DNA from: Citrobacter freundii
Lineage (GTDB): Bacteria > Bacteroidota > Bacteroidia > Chitinophagales > Chitinophagaceae
DNA: 64,000 nucleotides
Assembly: GCA_003243445.1 (NCBI GenBank)
Contig: QFQQ01000011.1
Coordinates: 1 to 64,000 of the forward strand
Direction of reading: 5' to 3'
Shown here: one piece after another, positions 1-7,688 of the stretch
How the letters are laid out: each line of letters opens with the position of its first letter
Position numbering within the stretch: position 1 is the stretch's first letter
Translations under genes and position numbers: made by a program
Notes under the pieces: model-generated
Seen by the model: the letters and a program-made list of their open reading frames with translations, nothing else
Told to the model about the DNA's origin: nothing
Databases searched by the model: none

Positions 1-80
1 TTACTTTTTACTTTTTACTTTTTACTTTTTACTTTTTACTTTTTACTTTTTACTTTTTACTTTTTACTTTTTACTTTTTT
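1..80. repeat. Tandem 7-mer repeat (TTTTTAC)n
   Basis: About eleven head-to-tail copies of TTTTTAC fill the start of the window, up to seven bases before the map stop codon. The same A/T word appears, in one or both orientations, near 3098, 8653, 41172 and 59653. This stretch may be one arm of a hairpin whose other arm lies left of the window; that part is inference. Confidence 0.9.
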
Positions 81-86
81 TATAGC

Positions 87-911
87 TCACTCCTGCGGTT
101 GAGCCACTTGCTTTCTTACAGTAAAAAGATTTGGGTTTTCTGCTTCTGCTTTTTCGATAATGCTGTAATCGGACAGTATATCCGGGCCATTTTTGCGGAT
201 GGCTACATCATGTTCAAAGTGTACGGCTGCTTTGCCATCCCGGGTTCTTACTGTCCAGCCGTCAGCTTCTGTATATACATCCCGTGTGCCGAGGTTGATC
301 ATTGGTTCGATGGCCAACACCATTCCTTCTTTCAGTTTGGCGCCGTTTCCTTTTTTGCCATAGTTTGGAACCTGCGGATCTTCATGAAGGCTTCTGCCTA
401 ATCCATGACCGACAAGTTCTCTCACAACACCGTATCCGTGTTTTTTCTCTGTATGTTCCTGGATCGCAAAAGCAATATCCCCTGTTCTGTTGCCTGGTGC
501 AGCTTTTTCGATGCCTTTGTAGAGCGATTCCTTGGTAACCTCTATCAGTTTCATCACAGCAGCGCCGGGATCGCCGATCGCAAAAGTATACGCATGATCT
601 CCATGCCAGCCATTGAGGATCACGCCTACGTCCACAGAAATGATATCGCCTTCTTTCAGTTCTTTCTTATTGGGAAAACCATGCACCACCACATCATTTA
701 CCGAAATACATGAATTATACGGATATCCGTTATAGTGAAGAAAAGATGGTATCGCTTTATTATCCGCTATATACTGCCCTATGATCTTATCCAGTTCAAG
801 CGTAGTAATTCCTGGCTTCAGGATCTTCGCAATCTCCGTCAGCGTACGGCTCACCAGTTGTGCGCTCTTCCGCATCTGTTCGATCTGCTCATCAGTTTTG
901 TAAATAATCAT
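87..911 (-). CDS. map: Type I methionine aminopeptidase
   Basis: Removes the initiator methionine from new proteins in the cytosol. The family's metal ligands are visible in order: His in VVHGFPN, Asp in SVDVGV, Asp in HGDHAYTF, His in GHGLG, Glu in LAIEPM and Glu in HFEHDV. I start it at the ATG at 911, giving 274 residues beginning MIIYKTDEQIEQM, the usual N terminus. The frame stays open to 1127, but that extension would translate a terminator and a repeat, so I reject it. It follows secY in the same direction, as in most Bacteroidota spc clusters, but 228 bases and a terminator lie between them, so it may have its own promoter. infA and the alpha operon would be expected left of the window. 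Confidence 0.96.
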   Translation of the reverse strand: MIIYKTDEQIEQMRKSAQLVSRTLTEIAKILKPGITTLELDKIIGQYIADNKAIPSFLHYNGYPYNSCISVNDVVVHGFPNKKELKEGDIISVDVGVILNGWHGDHAYTFAIGDPGAAVMKLIEVTKESLYKGIEKAAPGNRTGDIAFAIQEHTEKKHGYGVVRELVGHGLGRSLHEDPQVPNYGKKGNGAKLKEGMVLAIEPMINLGTRDVYTEADGWTVRTRDGKAAVHFEHDVAIRKNGPDILSDYSIIEKAEAENPNLFTVRKQVAQPQE

Positions 912-975
912 GGTGCAAAAATATTGAATATTCGGGAAACGGTGTTCCTCCTTCACTCCGTTCCGGCGGACAGCT

Positions 976-1135
976 TCGATGATCGATGTTCGATGGTCGA
1001 TGTCCCTCCAATACTTGAAAAGTATTCTGTGTAAGCCTGCCGGTATACCGGCAAAAAGCGAGGCCTTCCGCAATCGGAAGGCCTCGTTAATTATCTTGTT
1101 TTCATTCGACCATCGGACATCGATCATCGAACATC
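976..1135. repeat. Inverted repeat, CGATGG-word family, around a terminator
   Basis: The left arm (about 976-1010) and right arm (about 1108-1135) are degenerate strings of CGATGT/CGATGG/CGATCA words in opposite orientation. They enclose the intrinsic terminator at 1052-1086. The same family and layout recur at 37837-37976, 47990-48135 and 57204-57357. Confidence 0.8.
1052..1086 (-). terminator. Intrinsic terminator after secY
   Basis: A perfect 12-base stem (1059-1070 with 1075-1086) and 4-base loop are followed on the minus strand by a run of five T. It lies between secY and map and should stop much of the transcription leaving the ribosomal cluster before map. Confidence 0.85.
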
Positions 1136-1139
1136 CCTC

Positions 1140-2480
1140 TTAGTACTGAACCGCAGAAGTCGTCTGACGGCCCTGGATACGACCGCTCTTCATCAGACCG
1201 TCGTATTGGCGCATCAGCAATTGTGTTTCGATCTGCTGCAGCGTGTCAAGGATAACGCCTACCATGATCAGGAGTGAAGTACCACCGAAGAAGGTAGAGA
1301 ACTGTTGTTTTACATCCAGTGTCAGCTGAGCGATACCAGGCAGGATACCAACCAGTGCCAGGAGAATAGCGCCAGGCAGGGTGATCTTATCCATGATATT
1401 ACCGATATAATCAGCCGTAGGTTGGCCGGGTTTTACGCCGGGGATGAAACCGTTATTCTGTTTCAGGTTATCAGCGATCTGTTTTGGATTAAAGATCAAC
1501 GCCGTGTAGAGGAAAGTAAAACCAATCACCACTACAGAGTAGATCAGCATATACCAAACGTTGGTGTGATCAGTGAACACCCGTGCCAGTTCGTTCTGCC
1601 CGCCTTTACCACCAAGGGTAACGAGTGTTGGAAGGAACATGATCGCCTGGGCGAAGATGATCGGCATTACACCGGCGCTGTTAACTTTCAGCGGCAGGAA
1701 TTGTCTTGCACCGCCGAACTGTCTGTTACCAACGATCTGTTTAGCATAATTAACAGGTACTTTTCTAACACCCTGGATCAGCATGATACAGCCCATTACG
1801 ATTGCGATCAGGATCGCCATCTCAATGATGAAGATCAGGATATCACCGGTACGGGTTGATTTTGCGGCAAGCTCCTGTGTGAAAGACTGAGGAAGACGTG
1901 CAAGGATACCCACCATGATGATCAGTGAAGTACCGTTGCCCAAACCTTTATCAGTGATCTTTTCACCCATCCACATTACGAACAGCGTACCTGCAGTAAG
2001 GATCACTACTGTTGAAAGGAGGAAGTAACCTGCAAATTCAGGGATCATTGCAGCTTGACTTGTCTGTTTCAGATAAGTAACATAAGCTGTTGCCTGGAGA
2101 AGTGTAACCACTACAGTGAGGTAGCGGGTATACTGGTTGATTTTCTTACGGCCGCTATCGCCTTCTTTCTGCATTTTCTGGAACTTAGGGACCAGTACGG
2201 TCATCAGTTGCATGAAGATAGATGCAGAGATATAAGGCATGATACCGAGAGCGAAGATGGAAGCGGTAGAGAAACCACCACCAGCGAAGGTATTGATCAG
2301 GTCAAGGATACCGTTTCCGCCGGCGTTCTGGTTTCTTTCCAGTTCGATCGGGTTGATACCTGGTAATACGATGTGGTTACCTACGCGATAGATGATAACC
2401 AGAACGAGAGTGAAAACGATCTTGCTTCTCAGTTCCTCGATACTCCAGATATTCTTAAGAGTTTGAATTAATTTCTTCAC
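1140..2480 (-). CDS. secY: Protein translocase subunit SecY
   Basis: Central pore subunit of the SecYEG channel in the inner membrane, which exports unfolded proteins and inserts membrane proteins. The 446 residues have the ten hydrophobic segments of the family; recognisable stretches include YRVGNHIVLPGI near residue 35, ALGIMPYISASIFMQL near 80 and FNPKQIADNLK near 330. The start is GTG at 2480, with MKKLIQTLKNIW as the N terminus; I see no in-frame ATG close by. It is the second-last gene of the cluster, 109 bases after rplO with a REP-like inverted repeat between them, and is followed by a terminator. Confidence 0.97.
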   Translation of the reverse strand: MKKLIQTLKNIWSIEELRSKIVFTLVLVIIYRVGNHIVLPGINPIELERNQNAGGNGILDLINTFAGGGFSTASIFALGIMPYISASIFMQLMTVLVPKFQKMQKEGDSGRKKINQYTRYLTVVVTLLQATAYVTYLKQTSQAAMIPEFAGYFLLSTVVILTAGTLFVMWMGEKITDKGLGNGTSLIIMVGILARLPQSFTQELAAKSTRTGDILIFIIEMAILIAIVMGCIMLIQGVRKVPVNYAKQIVGNRQFGGARQFLPLKVNSAGVMPIIFAQAIMFLPTLVTLGGKGGQNELARVFTDHTNVWYMLIYSVVVIGFTFLYTALIFNPKQIADNLKQNNGFIPGVKPGQPTADYIGNIMDKITLPGAILLALVGILPGIAQLTLDVKQQFSTFFGGTSLLIMVGVILDTLQQIETQLLMRQYDGLMKSGRIQGRQTTSAVQY

Positions 2481-2501
2481 GGGAGTTCAAAAATTTATGA
2501 T

Positions 2502-2571
2502 GCCTTCGCTAAAGCTTCGGCATCCGGAGGATGCCATTACTGGCCCTGTATGCCGTAGCTTCAGCGAAGGC
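2502..2571. repeat. REP-like inverted repeat between secY and rplO
   Basis: Arms 2502-2523 and 2550-2571 pair over 22 bases with two mismatches, leaving a 26-base loop. The arm contains TTCGCTAAAGCTTCGG, the same core as the compact REP-like hairpins at 5106, 10334 and 18782. Confidence 0.85.
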
Positions 2572-2589
2572 GTAGCAATTTAGTGAAAT

Positions 2590-3039
2590 TTACTTAACAA
2601 TTTCAACGGACCCGCCCGCCGCTTCGATCGCAGCTTTAGCTTTTTCGCTGATCGCGTTCACTTTGAAAGTGAATTTGCCAGTGATCTCGCCATTTGCCAG
2701 GATCTTGATACGGTCAGTCTGGCTGATCAGTCCATTGATATAGAGGTTCTCCAGTGAAAACTCCGTGATATTATATTTTTCTGCCAGTTGATCGATTTGG
2801 CCGATGTTGAGCACTTTGTATTCTACGCGGTGAATGTTGTTGAATCCACGTTTAGGGATACGGCGTTGGATAGGCATCTGACCACCTTCGTGAGCCATTT
2901 TGCTTTTATAACCAGCACGGCTCTGACCACCTTTTGTACCTTTTGTAGATGTTCCACCATGTCCGGAACCATCACCACGACCAATTCTTTTCTCTTTGTG
3001 AGTTGCGCCTTTTGCAGGTCTTAATTCATGAAGTTTCAT
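2590..3039 (-). CDS. rplO: 50S ribosomal protein L15 (uL15)
   Basis: Structural protein of the large subunit that binds 23S rRNA and acts late in assembly. The 149 residues show the family's glycine- and lysine-rich N-terminal half (RIGRGDGSGHGG, KGGQSRAGY, EGGQMPIQRRIPKRGF) and the L18e/L15P fold with a C-terminal AAIEAAGGSVEIV. Start ATG at 3039. It sits between rpmD (137 bases upstream) and secY (109 bases downstream), the normal order, with repeat-filled spacers on both sides. Confidence 0.97.
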   Translation of the reverse strand: MKLHELRPAKGATHKEKRIGRGDGSGHGGTSTKGTKGGQSRAGYKSKMAHEGGQMPIQRRIPKRGFNNIHRVEYKVLNIGQIDQLAEKYNITEFSLENLYINGLISQTDRIKILANGEITGKFTFKVNAISEKAKAAIEAAGGSVEIVK

Positions 3040-3097
3040 ACAATCAATTTTTACTTACGGGGTTTTTTCCCCTCGCATGTTATTTAATAAATAAAGG

Positions 3098-3178
3098 AAA
3101 AGTCAAAATTAACCCCGCTCACAATATGAAACAAATTTCCAAACGTTAAGCGGGGTGACTTTTTAATTTTTACTTTTT
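3098..3178. repeat. Inverted repeat, AAAAAGT-word family
   Basis: The left arm (3098-3119, ending AACCCCGCT) pairs with the right arm (3149-3171, beginning AGCGGGGT), followed by A/T-rich AAAAGTC and GACTTTTT words. It fills the rplO-rpmD spacer and touches the rpmD stop codon. Confidence 0.7.
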
Positions 3179-3356
3179 AGGCTTCTTCTACTTTCACCAG
3201 GTGTTCAACCTTGCGAACCATACCCAGGATCTGAGGAGTAGCTTCAACTTCTTTTGTAGAGTTAGTCTTATTCAGACCCAATGCCTGAAGAGTCAGCTTC
3301 TGACGCTCTGGTCTGTCGATAGGACTTTTTACTAAAGTTATTTTGATCTTTTTCAT
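3177..3356 (-). CDS. rpmD: 50S ribosomal protein L30 (uL30)
   Basis: Small large-subunit protein present in many bacteria. I read 59 residues from ATG at 3356: MKKIKITLVKSPIDRPERQK, then a middle with LTLQALGL and NSTKEVE, ending LGMVRKVEHLVKVEEA and TAA at 3177-3179. The S-P-I-x-R motif, the LxxLGL segment and the MVxKVxHLV tail are diagnostic of L30. It lies exactly where L30 belongs, between rpsE and rplO. The spacer to rpsE (117 bases) is an AGAGGTTCC-family inverted repeat. Its short length makes it easy to miss. Confidence 0.95.
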   Translation of the reverse strand: MKKIKITLVKSPIDRPERQKLTLQALGLNKTNSTKEVEATPQILGMVRKVEHLVKVEEA

Positions 3357-3369
3357 AACTAATTCGTTT

Positions 3370-3463
3370 GAGAGGTTCCAGAAGTTTCAGAGGTTTAAGA
3401 AGTTTCAGCGGTTGAGGCGTAAACCTCTGGAACCCCTGAAACCTTTGGAACCTGTGAAACCTA
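3370..3463. repeat. Inverted repeat, AGAGGTTCC-word family
   Basis: The left arm (about 3371-3411) is a string of AGAGGTTCCAGAAGTTTC-type words. The right arm (about 3421-3462) is the reverse complement type (AACCTCTGGAACCCCTGAAA). It lies inside the spc cluster between rpsE and rpmD. Relatives occur at 46131-46347, 51125-51213 and 53164-53340. Confidence 0.85.
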
Positions 3464-3473
3464 TAACCGAGGT

Positions 3474-3992
3474 TTATCCGTTAAATACTTTCTTCAGACC
3501 CAGTGTACGTGTTTTAGCAACCTGAACCGGTTCGCGGAGGAGTGCCAGTGCTTTGAAAGTTGCTTTTACCACGTTGTGAGGATTGGCAGAACCAAGTGAC
3601 TTAGCCAGTACGTCTGTTACGCCAGCGCTTTCCAGCACCGCACGCATAGAACCTCCGGCGATCACACCAGTACCGTGAGCGGCTGGTTTGATCAGCACCT
3701 TCGCTGCACCTTCTTTAGCCCACTGATCATGAGGGATTGTACCCTTCATTACAGGAACTTTGATCAGGTTTTTCTTGGCATCTTCAATACCCTTGGTAAT
3801 GGCTTCCTGAACTTCTTTTGCTTTACCCAGGCCATGACCTACAACACCATTCTCATTGCCTACAACAACCAGCGCAGAGAAGCTGAAAGCACGTCCACCT
3901 TTTGTGGTCTTCACCACGCGGTTGATCGCAACAACTTTATCTTTCAGTTCCAGGTCACCGGCTTTAACCCTGTTTACGTTAAACTTTGACAT
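3474..3992 (-). CDS. rpsE: 30S ribosomal protein S5 (uS5)
   Basis: Small-subunit protein near the mRNA entry channel; the family is linked to decoding accuracy. The 172 residues contain the N-terminal S5 RNA-binding domain (KDKVVAINRVVKTTKGGRAFSF, then GHGLGKAKEVQEAI) and the C-terminal S5 domain (AAHGTGVIAGGSMRAVLESAGV, SLGSANPHNVV). Start ATG at 3992, 36 bases after rplR. Gene order rplR-rpsE-rpmD is standard. The last codons abut the AGAGGTTCC-family repeat. Confidence 0.97.
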   Translation of the reverse strand: MSKFNVNRVKAGDLELKDKVVAINRVVKTTKGGRAFSFSALVVVGNENGVVGHGLGKAKEVQEAITKGIEDAKKNLIKVPVMKGTIPHDQWAKEGAAKVLIKPAAHGTGVIAGGSMRAVLESAGVTDVLAKSLGSANPHNVVKATFKALALLREPVQVAKTRTLGLKKVFNG

Positions 3993-4028
3993 TTATACTT
4001 GTAATTAAGTGTTTGAATGTTGGTTTGC

Positions 4029-4388
4029 TTAAAATTGGAGACCGCCTTCTCTTGCACCGTCGCCTACAGATTTCACACGGCCATGGTAGAGATAACCGCC
4101 ACGGTCAAATACCACTTCTTTCACACCCAGCTCAACAGCTTTGCGTGCAACAGCAGCACCAACCAGTTTGCTTTTGTCAGACTTTGTTCCTGTCTGACCT
4201 TTAATGTCTTTATCCTTTGTAGATGCGGCAGCGATCGTAACGCCGTTCACATCATCAATGATCTGAGCATAGATATCCGTATTGCTGCGGAATATAGACA
4301 GGCGTGGCTTTGCTGCAGTACCGCTTACATTCTTGCGGATGTTATAGCGGATGCGCTGTCTTCTTGCTGTTTTTACTTTACCGTTCAT
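4029..4388 (-). CDS. rplR: 50S ribosomal protein L18 (uL18)
   Basis: Binds 5S rRNA and helps attach it to the central protuberance of the large subunit. The 119 residues carry the family signature RLSIFRSNTDIYAQIIDD and the C-terminal FDRGGYLYHGRVKSVGDGAREGGLQF, nearly invariant in bacteria. Start ATG at 4388 (MNGKVKTARRQRIRYNIRK). It lies between rplF and rpsE. The 147-base spacer upstream of it is a GTTTAAA-family inverted repeat. Confidence 0.97.
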   Translation of the reverse strand: MNGKVKTARRQRIRYNIRKNVSGTAAKPRLSIFRSNTDIYAQIIDDVNGVTIAAASTKDKDIKGQTGTKSDKSKLVGAAVARKAVELGVKEVVFDRGGYLYHGRVKSVGDGAREGGLQF

Positions 4389-4422
4389 CTTTATTCAGTT
4401 TGTTCCTGATTCTGCCAGGAAG

Positions 4423-4527
4423 AGTTTAAAAAGTTTAAATGTTTAAAAGTTCAAAGTTTAAATGTTTAAAAGCCGGCCTTTTGGCAAAGGCTTAAACTTT
4501 AAAACATTTAAACCTTTAAACTTTCGA
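4423..4527. repeat. Inverted repeat, GTTTAAA-word family
   Basis: The left arm (about 4423-4474) repeats AGTTTAAA/TGTTTAAA words and the right arm (about 4490-4527) repeats the complement (TTTAAACTTT, CATTTAAACC). A small GC hairpin (GCCGGCC, then TTTTGGC/AAAGGC) sits at the tip. It fills the rplR-rplF spacer. Relatives are at 5696-5783 and 9930-10020. Confidence 0.8.
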
Positions 4528-4535
4528 ACTATATC

Positions 4536-5090
4536 TTACTTGCCAGCCGCTTTACCAGCTTTCTTCCGTACAACCTCACCAACATAACGAACACCTTTTC
4601 CTTTGTACGGCTCTGGCTTACGCAGGCTGCGCAGTTTTGCTGCTACCTGGCCGATCAGTTGTTTGTCGATACCTTCCAGCGTAATGATCGGGTTCTGACC
4701 TTTCTCCTGCGCTGTAGCTACCTTCATTTCTTTTGGGATCTCTACCATGATATTGTGAGAAAAACCCAAAGACAGATCGAGCATATTACCCTGGTTAGTG
4801 GCTTTAAAACCTACACCCACCAGTTCAAGCTTACGAACATATCCTTCAGTCACACCTTTCACCAGGTTCGCAACCAGCGCACGGTATAAACCGTGAAGAG
4901 CGCGGTGACGGATCTGGTCAGTTGGACGAGTGAAATTTACCTGGTTGTCTTTTACTTCCACAGTAATATCGCGATCGATCGCTTCTTTCAATTCGCCTTT
5001 CGGTCCTTTTACTGTGATAGAGTTATCCTTGCCTACTGTTACAGTAACGCCTGCAGGAATAACCACCGGTTGTTTACCTATACGTGACAT
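4536..5090 (-). CDS. rplF: 50S ribosomal protein L6 (uL6)
   Basis: Large-subunit protein at the base of the L7/L12 stalk near the factor-binding site. The 184 residues hold the two L6 domains; MSRIGKQPVVIPAGV at the start, GPKGEL near residue 30 and the C-terminal signature KLRSLRKPEPYKGKGVRY are typical. The last residues are Lys/Ala-rich (GEVVRKKAGKAAGK). Start ATG at 5090. It follows rpsH across a 129-base spacer containing a REP-like hairpin. Confidence 0.97.
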   Translation of the reverse strand: MSRIGKQPVVIPAGVTVTVGKDNSITVKGPKGELKEAIDRDITVEVKDNQVNFTRPTDQIRHRALHGLYRALVANLVKGVTEGYVRKLELVGVGFKATNQGNMLDLSLGFSHNIMVEIPKEMKVATAQEKGQNPIITLEGIDKQLIGQVAAKLRSLRKPEPYKGKGVRYVGEVVRKKAGKAAGK

Positions 5091-5105
5091 TTTCTTCTGT
5101 TTTGT

Positions 5106-5131
5106 CCGCCGGAGCTTTAGCGAAGGCGGAT
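5106..5131. repeat. REP-like 26-base hairpin (rplF-rpsH)
   Basis: Ends TCCGCC and GGCGGA pair around a core containing AGCTTTAGCGAA. Near-identical copies: 10334-10359 (one base different) and, in opposite orientation, 18782-18807. Shorter or altered forms: 5634-5650 and 11641-11665. Confidence 0.8.
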
Positions 5132-5219
5132 GATTATTTATTTTGTTTCCTGATGACCGGTCAGCCTGTTAGGTATCGGCTTAATGTATCATCAATTCAT
5201 TTCGACCAGTAATTGTCTA

Positions 5220-5618
5220 TTAATAAACATAGCACAAAACCTCACCACCTACATTCTGCAGCTTCGCTTCTTTATCAGTCATTACACCTTTAGAAGTAGA
5301 GATGATTGCTACACCCAGACCGTTTTTCACACGGCGGAAATCAGCTGGTTTAGAGTATTGACGCAGACCTGGGCGGCTAACTCTCTCCATGCTCTGGATA
5401 GCTGGTTGTTTTGTTGACGGATCATACTTCAAAGCGATCTTGATGATGCCTTGTTTTGTATCGTCCTCGAATTTGTACTTCAGAATATAGCCCTGATTGT
5501 ACAGAATCTCAGTCAAACGCTTCTTCAGATTAGAAGCAGGGATGTCTACCACACGGTGGCCAGCCATCTGTGCGTTACGGATTCTTGTCAGGAAATCTGC
5601 TATAGGATCTGTTACCAT
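5220..5618 (-). CDS. rpsH: 30S ribosomal protein S8 (uS8)
   Basis: Binds the central domain of 16S rRNA early in small-subunit assembly; in some bacteria it also represses its own operon. The 132 residues include DPIADFLTRIRNAQ at the N terminus and the family's C-terminal signature GLGVAIISTSKGVMTDKEA, ending GGEVLCYVY. Start ATG at 5618. Order rpsN-rpsH-rplF is standard. No obvious copy of the 16S-like S8 site is visible in the adjoining spacers, which instead hold repeats. Confidence 0.97.
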   Translation of the reverse strand: MVTDPIADFLTRIRNAQMAGHRVVDIPASNLKKRLTEILYNQGYILKYKFEDDTKQGIIKIALKYDPSTKQPAIQSMERVSRPGLRQYSKPADFRRVKNGLGVAIISTSKGVMTDKEAKLQNVGGEVLCYVY

Positions 5619-5633
5619 ATTTTTGTCCTCCTA

Positions 5634-5783
5634 CGTCCGCCTACGGCGGATAATTGGAATTTAGTTTAATGTTATAATTACTTGTTCGAAGCTATAAGTT
5701 TCAAAGTTTAATGTTTAATAGTTTAACTGTTACCAAAGAACGCTGAACTTTTAAACCTCAAACTTTTAAACGTCTAAACTTTT
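5634..5783. repeat. REP-like fragment plus GTTTAAA-family inverted repeat
   Basis: Immediately before rpsH is a short TCCGCCTACGGCGGA palindrome (5636-5650). Then come a left arm of GTTTAA words (about 5696-5730) and a right arm (about 5745-5783) of TTTAAAC words. Together they occupy most of the 169-base rpsN-rpsH spacer. Confidence 0.7.
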
Positions 5784-5787
5784 CCTC

Positions 5788-6057
5788 TTACCAGCTTGCT
5801 TTCTTCAGACCTGGGATCTTACCATTCAGCGCCATATCACGCAGGGCAACCCTGGAGATACCGAAGTAGCGCACATAGCCTTTAGGACGGCCAGTAAGCT
5901 GACAACGGTTCTTCAAACGAACCTTTGAAGAGTTTCTTGGAAGTTCATCCAGAGCAGCGTAGTCACCAGCTTTTTTCAGCTCGGCACGTTTTGCTTCAAA
6001 CTGGGCAACCATTTTCTCTCTTTTACGTTGCCTGGCTTTTACGGAAGTTTTAGCCAT
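5788..6057 (-). CDS. rpsN: 30S ribosomal protein S14 (uS14), zinc-free type
   Basis: Small-subunit head protein, 89 residues. Signature near the C terminus: RCQLTGRPKGYVRYFGISR, ending MALNGKIPGLKKASW. There is a single cysteine and no CxxC pairs, so this is the longer, zinc-independent form. Start ATG at 6057 (MAKTSVKARQRKREKMV). It lies between rplE and rpsH as expected, with a 75-base GCGAATT-word spacer upstream. Confidence 0.96.
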   Translation of the reverse strand: MAKTSVKARQRKREKMVAQFEAKRAELKKAGDYAALDELPRNSSKVRLKNRCQLTGRPKGYVRYFGISRVALRDMALNGKIPGLKKASW

Positions 6058-6097
6058 AGTGTTGTTTCTTTTTTATTTTAATCACAAACTGCCTGAG

Positions 6098-6135
6098 GCA
6101 ATTCGCGTAATTAGCGTTTTATAATTCGCGTATTA
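6098..6135. repeat. GCGAATT-word repeat between rplE and rpsN
   Basis: AATTCGCGTAATTAGCG is followed by ATAATTCGCGTATTAG, so the AATTCGCGTA word is repeated. The second copy runs up to the rplE stop codon. Related words occur at 13255-13385, 39500-39530, 40116-40153 and 50198-50350. Confidence 0.6.
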
Positions 6136-6714
6136 GTTTGCGTCACCCGCTGGTTTAACGTTCTTGAACGGCATACCCAGCTCTTTCAGGAGCTCGTAAG
6201 CTTCTTCATCTGTGCCTGCAGTTGTAACGAAAGTGATATCAAGACCAGTGATCTTATTCACTTTATCGATATCGATCTCAGGGAAGATGATCTGTTCAGT
6301 AACGCCCAGTGTATAGTTACCACGACCGTCGAAAGCTTTCTCGTTCACGCCTTTGAAGTCACGTACACGAGGAAGTGCTACAGAGATCAGCCTGTCGAGA
6401 AACTCGTACATTTTATCTCCGCGCAGCGTTACTCTTGCACCGATCGGCATGTTCTTACGCAGCTTGAAGTTCGAGATATCTTTTTTAGACATGGTCGGAA
6501 CCGCTTTCTGACCACTGATCGTAGTCAGTTCATCCAGCGCGATGTCCACCAGTTTTTTATCAGACACAGCTCCGTTAACACCACGGTTAAGGCAGATCTT
6601 CTCCAGTTTAGGAGCCTGCATAACTGTTGAGTAGCTGAATTTTTTTACCAGGGCAGGTACAACGTCTTTTTTGTACTTGTCTGCCAGTCTTGGAGAGTAT
6701 GATTTAGTTGCCAT
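6133..6714 (-). CDS. rplE: 50S ribosomal protein L5 (uL5)
   Basis: Binds 5S rRNA and contacts the small subunit through bridge B1b. The 193 residues are slightly longer than the usual 178-185. Typical segments: KLEKICLNRGVNGAVSDKK, GARVTLRGDKMYEFLDRLI, LPRVRDFKGV and FDGRGNYTLGVTEQIIFPEI. Start ATG at 6714, whose first base is the last base of the rplX stop codon (TAATG), so the two genes are probably translationally coupled. A rare zero-spacer junction in this cluster. Confidence 0.97.
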   Translation of the reverse strand: MATKSYSPRLADKYKKDVVPALVKKFSYSTVMQAPKLEKICLNRGVNGAVSDKKLVDIALDELTTISGQKAVPTMSKKDISNFKLRKNMPIGARVTLRGDKMYEFLDRLISVALPRVRDFKGVNEKAFDGRGNYTLGVTEQIIFPEIDIDKVNKITGLDITFVTTAGTDEEAYELLKELGMPFKNVKPAGDAN

Positions 6715-7058
6715 TATTTTTTACCTCCCTGAGTTTTAGTTTTAAAAACCCTTTCAGTCTTGCCCTCAGCATTCTTCACTTTAGAAACTTTCGCACCTTT
6801 TTTCTGAGCAGCATCCCAAAGCATAACGTTGCTGATATGGATCGGCGCTTCTTTCTTCACAATACCACCTTTGGTGTTCTGTGCAGAAGGTTTTGTATGC
6901 TTGGTAATGATGTTAACACCTTCAACGATCACTTTAGCATCTTCCACCAATACTTCCTTAACGATACGGGGTTTATCCAACGCCTTATCGTCTCCGGCGA
7001 TAACCACAACACTATCACCTTTGCGGATATTGTATTTGGGTTTGAATCTTGTTTTCAT
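6714..7058 (-). CDS. rplX: 50S ribosomal protein L24 (uL24)
   Basis: Assembly-initiator protein of the large subunit, near the exit tunnel. The 114 residues contain the KOW motif (IRKGDSVVVIAGDDK), a second conserved segment VIVEGVNIITKHTKPS and the KEAPIHISNVML signature. Start ATG at 7058. The stop overlaps the rplE start by one base. The 95-base spacer to rplN has only a weak hairpin (CAGCC with GGCTG). Confidence 0.96.
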   Translation of the reverse strand: MKTRFKPKYNIRKGDSVVVIAGDDKALDKPRIVKEVLVEDAKVIVEGVNIITKHTKPSAQNTKGGIVKKEAPIHISNVMLWDAAQKKGAKVSKVKNAEGKTERVFKTKTQGGKK

Positions 7059-7153
7059 TTTATCTAATCTTTACTCCGTTTTTGCGGAATTGTTTGTTTA
7101 TGTTAATCAGCCATAGCTGTGCGACGGCTGACGATGCGTATACTGAACGAGGT

Positions 7154-7522
7154 TTAAAGAACTTCAGGAGCGAGTGATACGATCTTCATATAACCTTTAT
7201 CACGCAGTTCACGTGCTACCGGTCCGAAGATACGTGTGCCGCGAGGCTCATCTGCCTGGTTCAGGATCACCACAGCATTGTCATCGAAACGGATATAAGA
7301 TCCGTCTTTACGACGCAGTTTGTTGGTGGTACGAACGATCACCGCTTTTGCTACAGTTCCTTTTTTGATACCGCCTGCTGGAAGCGCATCTTTTACTGTA
7401 ACTACGATTTTATCGCCGATGCCGGCATAACGCTGGCCGCTGTTGCCCAGTACACGGATGCAAAGCACCTCTTTGGCGCCACTGTTGTCCGCTACGTTCA
7501 ATCGGCTTTCTTGCTGAATCAT
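7154..7522 (-). CDS. rplN: 50S ribosomal protein L14 (uL14)
   Basis: Large-subunit interface protein next to 16S helix 44. It has the usual length of 122 residues. Family motifs: MIQQESRLNVADNSGAKEV, GDKIVVTVKDALP, KKGTVAKAVIVRT, and GTRIFGPVARELR with KIVSLAPEVL at the end. Start ATG at 7522. Its spacer to rpsQ (166 bases) is unusually GC-rich and contains three successive hairpins. Confidence 0.97.
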   Translation of the reverse strand: MIQQESRLNVADNSGAKEVLCIRVLGNSGQRYAGIGDKIVVTVKDALPAGGIKKGTVAKAVIVRTTNKLRRKDGSYIRFDDNAVVILNQADEPRGTRIFGPVARELRDKGYMKIVSLAPEVL

Positions 7523-7589
7523 CTTACTTAGCTTTTAGCTTTTATTGGCCAGGTTAATCCCAACCTTAATTGTTTGTTACTAGTACCTC

Positions 7590-7682
7590 AGGCCACATCC
7601 CTGCGGCGGGAGGCTTGCTTGTCCCGGGCTTGACCCGGGATCTCCTCGGTCTAAGGAGCCCCCGGCTTCCGCCGGGGCAAGT
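7590..7682. repeat. GC-rich triple-hairpin spacer between rplN and rpsQ
   Basis: Two strong stems are visible: TCCCGGG/CCCGGGA (7622-7628 with 7634-7640) and CCCCGGC/GCCGGGG (7660-7666 with 7671-7677), with a weak CTCC/GGAG stem between. Base composition differs sharply from the A/T-rich spacers elsewhere in the cluster, which suggests a different repeat family or a later insertion. Confidence 0.75.
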
Positions 7683-7688
7683 AAAGTC

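Noticed and set aside
1..80. CRISPR array
   Set aside because: The 7-base units are contiguous with no spacers; no cas genes are present.
912..1127. N-terminal extension of methionine aminopeptidase up to 1127
   Set aside because: It would translate the terminator and CGATGG-family arms; the family N terminus matches the ATG at 911.
3370..3463. Insertion sequence or phage attachment site in the spc cluster
   Set aside because: No transposase or integrase frame and no target duplication is visible; the DNA is a word-type inverted repeat.
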